Source of the DNA: Actinacidiphila acidipaludis
Lineage (GTDB): Bacteria; Actinomycetota; Actinomycetes; Streptomycetales; Streptomycetaceae
DNA: 64,000 nucleotides
NCBI RefSeq assembly: GCF_019890725.1
Contig: NZ_JAINZZ010000043.1
Span: forward strand, 1-64,000
Direction of reading: 5' to 3'
In this document: positions 53,401 to 61,021 of the stretch, piece after piece
How positions within the stretch are numbered: position 1 is the stretch's first letter
Layout of the letters: the number at the start of each line of letters is the position of its first letter
The notes under the pieces: generated by a model
What the model saw: only the letters and a program-made list of their open reading frames with translations
Databases searched by the model: none
What the model was told of the DNA's origin: nothing
Program-made: the position numbers and the translations under genes

Positions 53401-54282
53401 AACGGACTCGCCTTCAGCCCGGACGGCCGTCTCCTGGCGAGCGCGGGCCGCGACGGCACGCTCCGCCTGTGGAACGTCAACGATCCGGCCCGTGCACACG
53501 AGGTGAGCAGGCTGGTCACCGACCCGGCCCGGACCGCCGTCACCACGGTCGCCTTCAGCCCGAACGGCAGCCTTCTGGCCTGCGCCGGCTACGACCACCT
53601 GGTGCGTCTGTGGGACGTGACCGACCCCGCCGTCCCGCACGAGATCGGCACCCCCCTCACCGCGCACTCCGACACCGTACGGGCACTGGCCTTCAGCCCC
53701 GACGGCCGCACGCTGGCCAGCGCGGGTGCCGACGACACCACCCGGCTGTGGAACGTGACCGACCCGGCGCACCCGCGGCAGTGGGGGCCGCCGCTGGCCG
53801 CGCACACCGGCGGCGTGGGATCGGTCGCCTTCAGTCCCGACGGCCGCACCCTCGCCACGGCGAACGACGACCACACCGTGCGGCTGTGGAACGTCAGCGA
53901 CCCTCGCCGTCCCGCCGCCCTCGCCGCTCCGCTGACCGGGCACACGAGCTTCGTCCTGTCCGTGGCGTTCAGCCACGACGGCCGGACGCTCGTCAGCAGC
54001 GGCGACGACGGAACCATCCGGCTGTGGAACGTGACGGACCCGACCGCGCCGAAAGCCTGGGGCGGCGCCGTCGGCGGCCACACCGGACCCATCGACCAGG
54101 TGACGCTGAGCCCGGACGGCCACACCCTGGCCAGCGCCGGCGACGACCACACCGTCCAGCTGCAGTCCGTGGAATCCGCACAGGCCATCCGCCGGATCTG
54201 CTCCGTCACGCCCGGCACCCTGACCCGCCAGGCCTGGAGGCAGTACGTCTCCGCGACGCCGTACCGGGAGGTCTGCGGCTGA
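50443..54282 (+). CDS. HTH-STAND NTPase with transmembrane segment and 14 WD40 repeats
   Basis: A 1279-residue signalling protein. Residues 1-90 are a helix-turn-helix-like domain (RKLARSAHYSSTTLADAAAG). A STAND-type NTPase (nSTAND1-like, about 105-430) has Walker A GASGCGKSSLL (about 144-154) and Walker B LLLVIDQFEEIF (about 228-240). A hydrophobic helix (about 535-556, FAGLCLLTLLAVVAAGTAL) follows, then fourteen WD40 blades ending TVRLWNVTD or similar, enough for two seven-bladed propellers. STAND proteins switch on when the propeller binds a ligand. TTA codons 84 and 581 suggest bldA control. GTG 50443 follows AGGAGG. Confidence 0.9.
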   Translation: MPRSERPLDDDDSHLVRFAADLRRLREKAGAPPYRKLARSAHYSSTTLADAAAGRKLPSLPVTLGYVRACGGDTAEWEQRWHLLSAELAQADELPGTASDAGEDCPYAGLRPFEAGDAGRFFGRERLTEALETRVRGNRFVAVFGASGCGKSSLLRAGLLPRVSGGPAPWTAVVLAPGPHPFEECAARLSALTGTSAVTLHEDLRTGPRALHLTALQLLAGRPPESELLLVIDQFEEIFTLCADAEERAAFIAALLTATRAANSRTRVVLGVRADFYSACSQHPDLASAIQDAQLIVGPMTTDELRRAITQPAVDAESTVEGPLLARVVAEATGQAGILPLVSHAMRETWRRRRGNTLTVSGYEAAGGIAHALANTAETVYAGFSGPQQRLARGIFLRLVSLNEGTEASKRRLARDELDPGAEAVVDALVRARLVTLDTDSVEITHEALLHAWPRLSDWISDDRAGLLVQHRLTDAALAWDREQRDASALYRGSRLAVAQEWAQAHADDGRLSRRAREFLAASTRQQGRGRRRRRAAFAGLCLLTLLAVVAAGTALQQRSTARSERDSAVSGEVQAEADQLRGTDQSLAARLDVAGYRIHPTDLLSTDLLGTQTTPLSTPLTGHSATVYAVAFSARGHLMATAGQDDTVRLWSVAGATPAVPLGHPIHAHSGGVMWLSFSPDGRTLAGAGRDHTVRLWNLRDPKHPVAEPALRGHTGIVFSVSFGPDGRTLASAGDDGTVRLWDLSDPARPGELGEPLRSQRGAIASATFSPDGRVLASAGHDHTIQLWNVTDPAKPARWGPPLRGHTDTVYAVAFSKDSRTMASVGNDFTVRLWNVSDPAGPVPLSTIPDAATNTIYAVAFSPDGKVLATAGADQTVRLWNVTDPTSPLALCPPLTGHTGYVYWLAFSPDGRILASAGAGGAVRLWDLPRTVLPTPSYENTVAFSPDGRLLAAGATDGAIRFWNTADAGRPTSAGAPALGNAKAVNGLAFSPDGRLLASAGRDGTLRLWNVNDPARAHEVSRLVTDPARTAVTTVAFSPNGSLLACAGYDHLVRLWDVTDPAVPHEIGTPLTAHSDTVRALAFSPDGRTLASAGADDTTRLWNVTDPAHPRQWGPPLAAHTGGVGSVAFSPDGRTLATANDDHTVRLWNVSDPRRPAALAAPLTGHTSFVLSVAFSHDGRTLVSSGDDGTIRLWNVTDPTAPKAWGGAVGGHTGPIDQVTLSPDGHTLASAGDDHTVQLQSVESAQAIRRICSVTPGTLTRQAWRQYVSATPYREVCG

Positions 54283-54478
54283 CCGCTGCCCGGCCGCGCC
54301 GGGAGAGGCCCCTGCCGACACACGCGATTCCTTGGCTCACCGACCGCCTCACCACCGCCGAATTGTCCGCGGTGTGTTGTCCGACCCCGCCGGCCCGACA
54401 CCGGACAACCCGACGGGCCCTAGACAGGTGGTCACAGCGCTCCGACCGGGGCCTGTACGACCACCGAGGAGGCTCACC

Positions 54479-54868
54479 ATGTCGAAGTCCCGCATGCGGA
54501 TGCCGCGGACGGCGCTCACCGTCGCCGCGCTGAGCGTCGTCGCGGTTGGCGGACTCGCCTTGCCGGCGCACGCCATCAGCGGACACGCCTACATCGTCTA
54601 CGGCGACTCTGGCTACGGCGTGAAGTGCGTGCAGGAGGGCATCGACGACTGGTCCAACCGCCGCTACCACACGTGGCCGCTGACCGTCGACGGCCAGTTC
54701 GGCAACAACACCCTCACCTACCTGAAGAAGTTCCAGTCGGCCAGCAGCGGCCTCACCGCCGACGGGATCGTCGGCCCCGCCACGGCCAACGCGATCACCG
54801 ACAACCTCACCGGCGACGGCAACTGGCGGGCCAACTGCTACACCTCCCTTCCCAGCACCTACAAGTAA
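54479..54868 (+). CDS. Small secreted peptidoglycan-binding protein
   Basis: A 129-residue protein: Sec signal (ALTVAALSVVAVGGLALPAHA) followed by a single peptidoglycan_binding_1 domain (DSGYGVKCVQEGIDDW, LTVDGQFGNNTLTYLKKFQ, DGIVGPATANAI) and a short tail with one more Cys. There is no catalytic domain, so it binds wall polymer or serves as an accessory or inhibitor. ATG 54479 follows GAGG. A strong hairpin follows the gene. Confidence 0.88.
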   Translation: MSKSRMRMPRTALTVAALSVVAVGGLALPAHAISGHAYIVYGDSGYGVKCVQEGIDDWSNRRYHTWPLTVDGQFGNNTLTYLKKFQSASSGLTADGIVGPATANAITDNLTGDGNWRANCYTSLPSTYK

Positions 54869-54915
54869 CCGGCCGCGACGGCCGTGCGGTCGGTGCCGGG
54901 CACCGTACGGTCGGT

Positions 54916-54945
54916 GCCGGGCCGGGCAGGTCAGCCCGGCCCGGC
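54916..54945 (+). terminator. 12-bp stem hairpin after the peptidoglycan-binding gene
   Basis: GCCGGGCCGGGC (54916-54927) and GCCCGGCCCGGC (54934-54945) are perfectly complementary around the 6-base loop AGGTCA, 48 bp after the stop. Just before it, a 14-bp direct repeat CGGTCGGTGCCGGG occurs at 54887 and 54908. Confidence 0.7.
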
Positions 54946-55128
54946 GCCATCACCGGCGAACCAGAAGCCGCTCAGCCGCGTGCGCCCGCATCACCCACGA
55001 CCTCACACGGGGCCTTCGAGACGCAGGGAAGCGCGACTCCTGCCGTGTCCCGGATGCCGAAGAGGACCGGAGGGCGCAGGCTGGTGAAGGAGGGTGCTGG
55101 TTCCTTACGACCCCGCCCGGGAGGTGTC

Positions 55129-57594
55129 GTGACCGAGCCCGCGGCAGATCCTTTCGTGAGGGTCCGTGACGCGTCCGAGCACAATCTGCGGCACGTCGAC
55201 GTCGACATTCCCCGCGACGCGATCGTCGCCTTCACCGGTGTCTCGGGTTCGGGCAAGTCCTCGCTGGCCTTCGGCACCCTCTACGCGGAGGCGCAGCGGC
55301 GCTATTTCGAGTCCGTCGCGCCGTACGCCCGCCGCCTGCTGCACCAGGTCGGCATACCGCACGTGGAGGAGATCACCGGCCTGCCGCCTGCCGTCGCCCT
55401 GCAGCAGCGCCGTGGAGCCGCCAGCTCGCGTTCGTCGGTGGGCACCATCACCACGCTGTCCAACCTGGTGCGGATGCTGTACTCGCGCGCCGGGACCTAT
55501 CCGCGGGGCGCGCCGCGGCTGGAAGCGGACGCCTTCTCGCCCAACACCCTCGCGGGAGCGTGCCCGCGATGCCACGGGCTCGGTGTCGTGCACGACGTGG
55601 CCGAGGACCTGCTCGTCCCGGACACCTCGCTGAGCATCCGCGAGGGAGCGATCGCGGCCTGGCCGGGCGCGTGGCAGGGCGCCAATCTGCGCAGCGTCGT
55701 CAGCGGCCTGGGGATCGACATCGACCTCCCGTGGCGTCGCCTGAGGAAGAAGGACCGGCAGTGGCTGCTCTACACCGACGAGCAGCCCAGCGTCCTCATC
55801 GAACCCGAACGGGACCGCGTCGACTACGGCTACTACGGGAAGTTCTGGAGCGCCCGCAAGCACATCATGCACGTGCTGGCCGACTCCAAGAGCCAGCGGA
55901 TGCGCGACCGGGCGTTGCGCTTCGTACGGAGCGTGCCGTGTCCGGTCTGTCAGGGCGCCGGCCTGCGGCAGGAGGCCCTCGCGGTGACCTTCGCCCGGCG
56001 CTCCGTCGCCGAGGTCAACGCGATGCAGCTGACGGATCTAGCGGAACTGCTCCGGCCCGTCGCGGCGTTGCCGCATCCGAAGGCCGCCACACCGACGGCC
56101 CGATCGGGCGAGAAGACCGAAGTCGCGGTCCGCATCAGCGCCGATCTCGTCGCGCGGCTGGACGTGCTGCTCGACCTGGGCCTCGGCTACCTCAGCCTCG
56201 GACGCCGTTCGACGACCCTGTCGCCCGGTGAGACACAACGGCTGCGCATCGCGACGCAGTTGCGCTCCGGCCTGTTCGGTGTCGTCTACGTCCTCGACGA
56301 ACCGTCCGCCGGCCTGCATCCGGCCGACACCGAACCGCTGCTGGACGTGCTGGACCGCCTGAAGGCGGCCGGGAACTCGCTGTTCGTCGTGGAGCACGAC
56401 ATGGACGTGGTGCGGCGGGCCGACTGGGTGGTCGACATCGGCCCGGGAGCGGGCGCCGGCGGCGGGCGCGTCCTCTACTCCGGGCCGGTGTCCGGACTGG
56501 AACAGACCGCGGAATCAGCCACGAGCCGCTCCCTGTTCGCCCACGACCGGCCCCCGGCACGCCCGCCTCGGAAGCCACATGGCCGGCTGCGCCTGTCCGG
56601 TGTCCACCGCCACAATCTGCGTGACGTGACCGCCGCCGTACCGCTCGGTGTGCTGACGGCCGTGACCGGTGTCTCCGGCTCCGGAAAATCCACACTCGTC
56701 TCCCAGGTGCTCGCCGCTGTGGTGCGCGAGCACCTGGGATCGGCGACGGAGGAGGACGACGAGACGGCGGTCGACGTCGATGTGCGGGACACCTCCGGAC
56801 TTGAACACCTCGATCGACTGGTGCAGGTCGACCAGAAGCCGATCGGCCGCACACCCCGGTCCAACCTGGCCACGTACACCGGCCTGTTCGACGCGGTGCG
56901 CAAGGTGTACGCGGCGACCGATCAGGCGCGGGAGCGCGGATACACCGCCGGACGGTTCTCCTTCAACGTTGCCGAGGGACGGTGCGAGACCTGCCAGGGC
57001 GAAGGCTTCGTCGAGGTCGAGCTGCTGTTCCTGCCCGGCACCTACGCTCCCTGTCCGACCTGCGAGGGCGCCCGGTACAACGCCGAGACGCTGGAAGTGA
57101 CGTACCGCCGCAGGAACATCGCCGAGGTGCTGGCCATGTCCGTCGACGAGGCGGCCGGCTTCCTCACCGACGTCCCCGCCGCGACCAGAAGCCTGCGGAC
57201 CCTTCGCGAGGTGGGACTGGGCTACCTGCGGCTGGGCCAGCCCGCGACGGAGCTGAGCGGCGGCGAGGCGCAGCGCATCAAGCTCGCCACCGAGCTCCAG
57301 CGGGCCCGCCAGGGCCACACCCTGTACCTGCTCGACGAGCCGACCGTGGGGCTGCATCCGGCCGATGTCGCTCTGCTGCTGCGGCAGTTGCACCAACTCG
57401 TGGACGCCGGGAACACGGTGGTCGTGGTGGAGCACGACCTGGACACGGTCGCCACGGCCGACTGGGTCATCGACCTCGGCCCCGGCGGTGGCGACGCCGG
57501 CGGCCGGATCGTCGCCGCCGGCACTCCTGCCGACGTCGCCGCCGGGAACGGCGCGACCGCTCCCTACCTGGCGGCCCGGTTGGCCGCCGCCTGA
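55129..57594 (+). CDS. uvrA: Class II UvrA-like ABC ATPase
   Basis: An 821-residue UvrA homologue, about 130 residues shorter than the usual UvrA, with GTG 55129 behind GGGAGG. Two ABC modules are present: Walker A FTGVSGSGKSSLAFGTL and VTGVSGSGKSTLVSQVL, signature LSPGETQRLRIATQL and LSGGEAQRIKLATEL, Walker B VYVLDEPSAGLHPAD and LYLLDEPTVGLHPAD. Zinc-binding CxxC pairs appear in ACPRCHGLG, PCPVCQGAG, CETCQGEGF and CPTCEGARY. The short N-terminal half fits class II UvrA lacking the UvrB-binding domain; these act in tolerance to DNA-binding compounds rather than core repair. Confidence 0.9.
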   Translation: MTEPAADPFVRVRDASEHNLRHVDVDIPRDAIVAFTGVSGSGKSSLAFGTLYAEAQRRYFESVAPYARRLLHQVGIPHVEEITGLPPAVALQQRRGAASSRSSVGTITTLSNLVRMLYSRAGTYPRGAPRLEADAFSPNTLAGACPRCHGLGVVHDVAEDLLVPDTSLSIREGAIAAWPGAWQGANLRSVVSGLGIDIDLPWRRLRKKDRQWLLYTDEQPSVLIEPERDRVDYGYYGKFWSARKHIMHVLADSKSQRMRDRALRFVRSVPCPVCQGAGLRQEALAVTFARRSVAEVNAMQLTDLAELLRPVAALPHPKAATPTARSGEKTEVAVRISADLVARLDVLLDLGLGYLSLGRRSTTLSPGETQRLRIATQLRSGLFGVVYVLDEPSAGLHPADTEPLLDVLDRLKAAGNSLFVVEHDMDVVRRADWVVDIGPGAGAGGGRVLYSGPVSGLEQTAESATSRSLFAHDRPPARPPRKPHGRLRLSGVHRHNLRDVTAAVPLGVLTAVTGVSGSGKSTLVSQVLAAVVREHLGSATEEDDETAVDVDVRDTSGLEHLDRLVQVDQKPIGRTPRSNLATYTGLFDAVRKVYAATDQARERGYTAGRFSFNVAEGRCETCQGEGFVEVELLFLPGTYAPCPTCEGARYNAETLEVTYRRRNIAEVLAMSVDEAAGFLTDVPAATRSLRTLREVGLGYLRLGQPATELSGGEAQRIKLATELQRARQGHTLYLLDEPTVGLHPADVALLLRQLHQLVDAGNTVVVVEHDLDTVATADWVIDLGPGGGDAGGRIVAAGTPADVAAGNGATAPYLAARLAAA

Positions 57595-57798
57595 GCGCGG
57601 TACGGGCGAAACGGCCAGTGACAGGGAAAGTTTGCCGATACCTGACTCCACGCGGAACCGAAAATGGTGCACGCTATTTCCTTCGCTTACGCTTTTCGTC
57701 CGTCCGCAACCCGCTTGCGCAGGGGGAATCATTCCGGCCGTGGCTGGTATCCTCGGCGCCGACACAGGGGCAGTGCCCCTGAACCCAGGGGAGGGGTT

Positions 57799-58215
57799 AT
57801 GGACCCGGAGTTATCCGCGCTCGCGAGCAGCGCCGCGACCACCTTCGTCACACTGATGGCGACGGACGCCTGGACACGCGTCCGTGAGGGACTCGTACAC
57901 GTATGGCGCCAGGCCCGTCCGGATCGCGCGGATGCCATGGGAGCCGAGGTCGAAGCGACTCGCACGGATCTCCTTGCCGCTCAGGCCAGTGGGGACGAGG
58001 AGTCGGAAGAGGAGCTCCGCGCGGAGTGGCGAGCGCGGCTGCGTCGCCTTCTGGCATCGGACCCGGGCACGGCCGACCCGTTGAGGCGCTTGCTGGCAGA
58101 GGTGGATCCGGCGCAGGCCGGCGGCACCGGCGGACACTCCGTCACCCAAAGGGCAACCGCTACGAAGCGTGGGCGTGTGTACCAGGCCGGCCGCGACCTG
58201 AACATCACTGAGTGA
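57799..58215 (+). CDS. Hypothetical protein with C-terminal GRVYQAGRDL motif
   Basis: A 138-residue protein from ATG 57799 (GAGGGG upstream). The N-terminal half (LSALASSAATTFVTLMATDA) is hydrophobic, possibly a membrane-touching helix; a charged helical middle (EESEEELRAEWRARLRRLL) follows, and the end is GRVYQAGRDLNITE. The same motif occurs near the start of the next protein. Such YQAGRD segments occur in actinobacterial proteins of unknown function that often lie near conflict or signalling genes. Codon 5 is TTA. Its stop overlaps the next start (TGATG), so the two are coupled. Confidence 0.75.
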   Translation: MDPELSALASSAATTFVTLMATDAWTRVREGLVHVWRQARPDRADAMGAEVEATRTDLLAAQASGDEESEEELRAEWRARLRRLLASDPGTADPLRRLLAEVDPAQAGGTGGHSVTQRATATKRGRVYQAGRDLNITE

Positions 58216-58943
58216 TGGCCCAGCAAGACGACGACGCTCCCAGCGGCGGCGGGCGGTTCGACGGCCGAGCCGATCGAGATGGCCGCGTCTACCAAGCCGG
58301 GCGGGACCTGCACATCCACTCGGGGCTCCGCGTTCCACCGCGCAAAGTCGTCGTGGCCGCACTGGCGGTCGGCGCTGTACTCGCTGCTGTGATCGCTCTC
58401 GAACTCGTCGGCAGGGGTGGATCACCCAGCCATACGGTGCTGGACAGTCCGTCCACCATGGTTGCGGGTGTCCCCCGGGTCGGCGAGACCGGTACCGCCC
58501 CACCCACCAGTCCCGTGACGGTCACGACGCCGCCTCCGCCGACATCCCGGCCCCCCACTGCCGGCGGGGTCCGTTGGCACGGCGCCATCAGGCTGAGCTC
58601 TGTCGACCTGGACGCCATCCCCGCCCGCGTGCTGAGCAGCAACAACCAGGCGGACATATGGGTCAATTACTCCGGCAGCAGCATCGAGGGAAACACTCTG
58701 TACGGCGTAGGCGGAGGACTCTTCACGACGAATCCCACGCTTGCACCATGGGACGGAACTGCGCCCCCGAGTAAGCAGCAATGCTCGGATCGCGTGACGA
58801 CTCAAGGTGCCGAGAGCTTGCCCGTCGAAAGCGGAAGCCGCTACTGCGTCCAAACCGCATCCAGCAGATACGCCTATATCACGGTCGGGAGATTCAACTC
58901 CTCGTACGGAGCCTACGAAGGGACCGCTGTCGTCTGGAACTGA
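58215..58943 (+). CDS. Single-pass membrane protein with N-terminal GRVYQAGRDL motif
   Basis: A 242-residue protein. The cytoplasmic N-terminus contains DGRVYQAGRDLHIHSG (about residues 22-37), then one transmembrane helix (VVVAALAVGAVLAAVIAL), a Thr/Pro-rich linker (TVTTPPPPTSRPPTA) and an extracellular beta-rich domain of about 110 residues (VRWHGAIRLSSVDLDAIP ... RYAYITVGRFNSS) with two Cys. I do not recognise the outer domain. ATG 58215 overlaps the preceding stop; a GTG at 58212 is an alternative. Confidence 0.75.
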   Translation: MAQQDDDAPSGGGRFDGRADRDGRVYQAGRDLHIHSGLRVPPRKVVVAALAVGAVLAAVIALELVGRGGSPSHTVLDSPSTMVAGVPRVGETGTAPPTSPVTVTTPPPPTSRPPTAGGVRWHGAIRLSSVDLDAIPARVLSSNNQADIWVNYSGSSIEGNTLYGVGGGLFTTNPTLAPWDGTAPPSKQQCSDRVTTQGAESLPVESGSRYCVQTASSRYAYITVGRFNSSYGAYEGTAVVWN

Positions 58944-58965
58944 GTCGTCCCGCATCGTCCGTGCC

Positions 58966-58989
58966 GATCACCGATGAAGCTCGGTGATC
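58966..58989. terminator. Two-way hairpin between convergent genes
   Basis: GATCACCGA (58966-58974) and TCGGTGATC (58981-58989) are perfect arms with loop TGAAGC, located between the stops of the membrane protein (58943) and the converging GNAT (59012). Confidence 0.7.
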
Positions 58990-59011
58990 CGGTGTCGGCG
59001 TTCCTGCGCTG

Positions 59012-59566
59012 TCAGGAGGGCCGCGGCGCTGCTCGCAGAAGCCACCCCTCACCGCCGGTGAACGCGACGCCCTGGAACGACGCACCGAACAGCACGCGTA
59101 CGAAGCCGAGTTGCCGGTGCAGGTCGAGCGAGGCGCGGTTCCGCGCGGAGATGAGGCACCACACCGCCGAGTCCCGTTCCCCGGCCCATTCCATGCGCCG
59201 CAGGGTCAGCAGCCGCGCTACGCCGCGACGCCGCCACGCCGGCGCGACCGTGACGCCGGTCAGGTACGAGCCGGCCGGGGCACGGTCGGCAGGATGCTCG
59301 GGAAGGAACGCCACGTTCGCGTACCCGACGGCCTCCCCGGACACCTTCGCGGTGACCACGAGGCTGCGCTCACCACTGCGCGCCCGGCGAATCCGGTCCT
59401 CCCAGTCGCCCGCCGAACCACCGCGCGCCCCGGCCTGGAGCACGGCCAGCGCCGGCACGTCGTCCCCGGTCGCCTCCGCCACCACCGCGGAGGCCGGGGC
59501 GTGTCGCTCAGGCGGGCGCGGCACATACGGCGCGAACCGAAGGGCCTTGTCCGTCATGCGGTTCAT
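59012..59566 (-). CDS. GNAT family N-acetyltransferase
   Basis: A 184-residue acetyltransferase with the acetyl-CoA loop in GVTVAPAWRRRGVARLLTLRR and the following RNRASLDLHRQLGFVRV segment of the fold. Start ATG 59566 is given; ATG 59557 is equally possible. Its start is 11 bp from the stop of the methyltransferase gene, so the two form an operon. Substrate unknown. Confidence 0.85.
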   Translation of the reverse strand: MNRMTDKALRFAPYVPRPPERHAPASAVVAEATGDDVPALAVLQAGARGGSAGDWEDRIRRARSGERSLVVTAKVSGEAVGYANVAFLPEHPADRAPAGSYLTGVTVAPAWRRRGVARLLTLRRMEWAGERDSAVWCLISARNRASLDLHRQLGFVRVLFGASFQGVAFTGGEGWLLRAAPRPS

Positions 59567-59576
59567 GACGCCCTGC

Positions 59577-60233
59577 TCAGCGCGTGGCCGTGCCCGCGAT
59601 GAAACGGGCGCCGACCGGCCAGACCTGGGCCGACCACCCCCACGCGGCCAGGTCCCGGACGAGCGGGTCGGGCTCGTGGAAGACCTTGACGACGCGGAAT
59701 TCGCTGCCGTCGTCCAGCCGCCGGCGCACCGAAGGAACCGGCTGACCGTCGAGAACGTCCTCGCTCGCGGCCTCTTCCCGGCCGTTGTCGATGAAGACGG
59801 CCTGCCCCCCGGGAGTGAGGGCGTCGGCGACGGTGTTCCAGAACGCCGGCAGACGGGCCGGCGGCACATGGGAGAGCCAGAAGGCGAAGAAGACGGTGTC
59901 GAAGCGGCGGGGCGGACGCCAGGCGAACAGGTCCGCGCACGCGAATCGGACCTTCGTCGACCGTACGCGTTCCTGCGCGATGGCCAGCGCCTCAGGTGCC
60001 GCGTCGACAGCCGTCACCGAGCGCGCCCGGTCGGCCAGCAAGCCCGTCCACTGGCCGGTTCCGCACGCCAGCTCCAGCACGTCCCCCGTGACCGGGAGCG
60101 TGTCGACCAGCGGCAGCAGCACCTTCAGGTCCCCGCGCTCGGCGTAGACCCGGTCGTACTCGGCCGCACGGGCCCGGTAGTAGGCGATCTGCTCCAGCAC
60201 CACAGCATCGGCGTCGTTGCCCATACCCGCCAC
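59577..60233 (-). CDS. Class I SAM-dependent methyltransferase
   Basis: A 218-residue Rossmann-fold methyltransferase: motif I VLELACGTGQWTGLLA, motif II VTAVDAAPEALAIA, and the motif IV region FDTVFFAFWLSHVPP. It transfers a methyl group from S-adenosylmethionine to an unknown small molecule. GTG 60233 or ATG 60224 is the start. It is first in a two-gene operon with the GNAT and divergent from another GNAT at 60395. Confidence 0.88.
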   Translation of the reverse strand: MAGMGNDADAVVLEQIAYYRARAAEYDRVYAERGDLKVLLPLVDTLPVTGDVLELACGTGQWTGLLADRARSVTAVDAAPEALAIAQERVRSTKVRFACADLFAWRPPRRFDTVFFAFWLSHVPPARLPAFWNTVADALTPGGQAVFIDNGREEAASEDVLDGQPVPSVRRRLDDGSEFRVVKVFHEPDPLVRDLAAWGWSAQVWPVGARFIAGTATR

Positions 60234-60394
60234 CGTAGCCGCATCAGCGGGCCTGGCACCGTGGTCTGACGCGATGCCGGCCCAACGGCAACGGCTCGGT
60301 CCGCGACGGTCGTTGACCAGCCCGGGGTGTCGTGACGGGCGCCGGTCGGGATATTCGCTGGTCGCCGCTCACCGCCGCTGGTCATACTGCGGCG

Positions 60395-61003
60395 GTGGAT
60401 CCGGTGACTCTTGAGACCGATCGTCTGGTGCTGCGCGCCTTCACACCCGCCGACGTGGATGCGGTGCACGAAGCCTGCCAGGACGAGGACATCCAGTTCT
60501 ACACACCGGTGCCGGTGCCGTACCGGCGCGCGGACGCGGAGAAGCTCGTCGGCGAGAAGCTGCCCGCTCAGTGGGCCGAGGACAGGGACTACACCCTCGG
60601 GGCGTTCCGCAAGGACACCGGCGCCCTGGTCGGCTCGTACTGTCTGACCCTCGTCAGCCGTGGCGTCTGGGAGCTCGGCTACTGGGGGGTGAGGGAACAG
60701 CGCGGACGCGGTTACTCGGTGGAGGCCGCTCGGGCCCTGTGCGACTGGGGCTGGGCCACCCTCGACGTCCACCGCATCGAGTGGTGGGCCATGGCCGGGA
60801 ACACCGGCTCGCGTGCCGTCGCCGAGAGACTCGGCTTCACCCTCGAAGGGACACTCCGCAGCCGCGGCATCGCCAATGACGGCAGGCCGCACGACTGGTG
60901 GGTGGGCGGACTGCTGAGGCCCCCGGCAGTCCGCCCGCCGGCCGGCCACCAGCCGCCTCGCCGGGCCGGCGCCCCCGGAGCCGGATCGCGGACCACCTCG
61001 TAA
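60395..61003 (+). CDS. GNAT family N-acetyltransferase (RimJ/RimL-like)
   Basis: A 202-residue acetyltransferase: LETDRLVLRAFTPADVDAV opens the domain, and REQRGRGYSVEAARALCDWG holds the acetyl-CoA loop, followed by MAGNTGSRAVAERLGF. GTG 60395 gives the family start. The last ~30 residues are a Pro/Arg-rich tail (PAVRPPAGHQPPRRAGAPG) beyond the fold. Converges on the next gene with 18 bp between stops. Confidence 0.87.
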   Translation: MDPVTLETDRLVLRAFTPADVDAVHEACQDEDIQFYTPVPVPYRRADAEKLVGEKLPAQWAEDRDYTLGAFRKDTGALVGSYCLTLVSRGVWELGYWGVREQRGRGYSVEAARALCDWGWATLDVHRIEWWAMAGNTGSRAVAERLGFTLEGTLRSRGIANDGRPHDWWVGGLLRPPAVRPPAGHQPPRRAGAPGAGSRTTS

Positions 61004-61021
61004 GGACGAGGCCGGACGGTC

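Noticed and set aside
52183..54321. Long leftward frame across the WD40 region
   Set aside because: It mirrors the WD40 repeats on the other strand and shows repeat-derived low complexity only; the rightward frame has proper domains.
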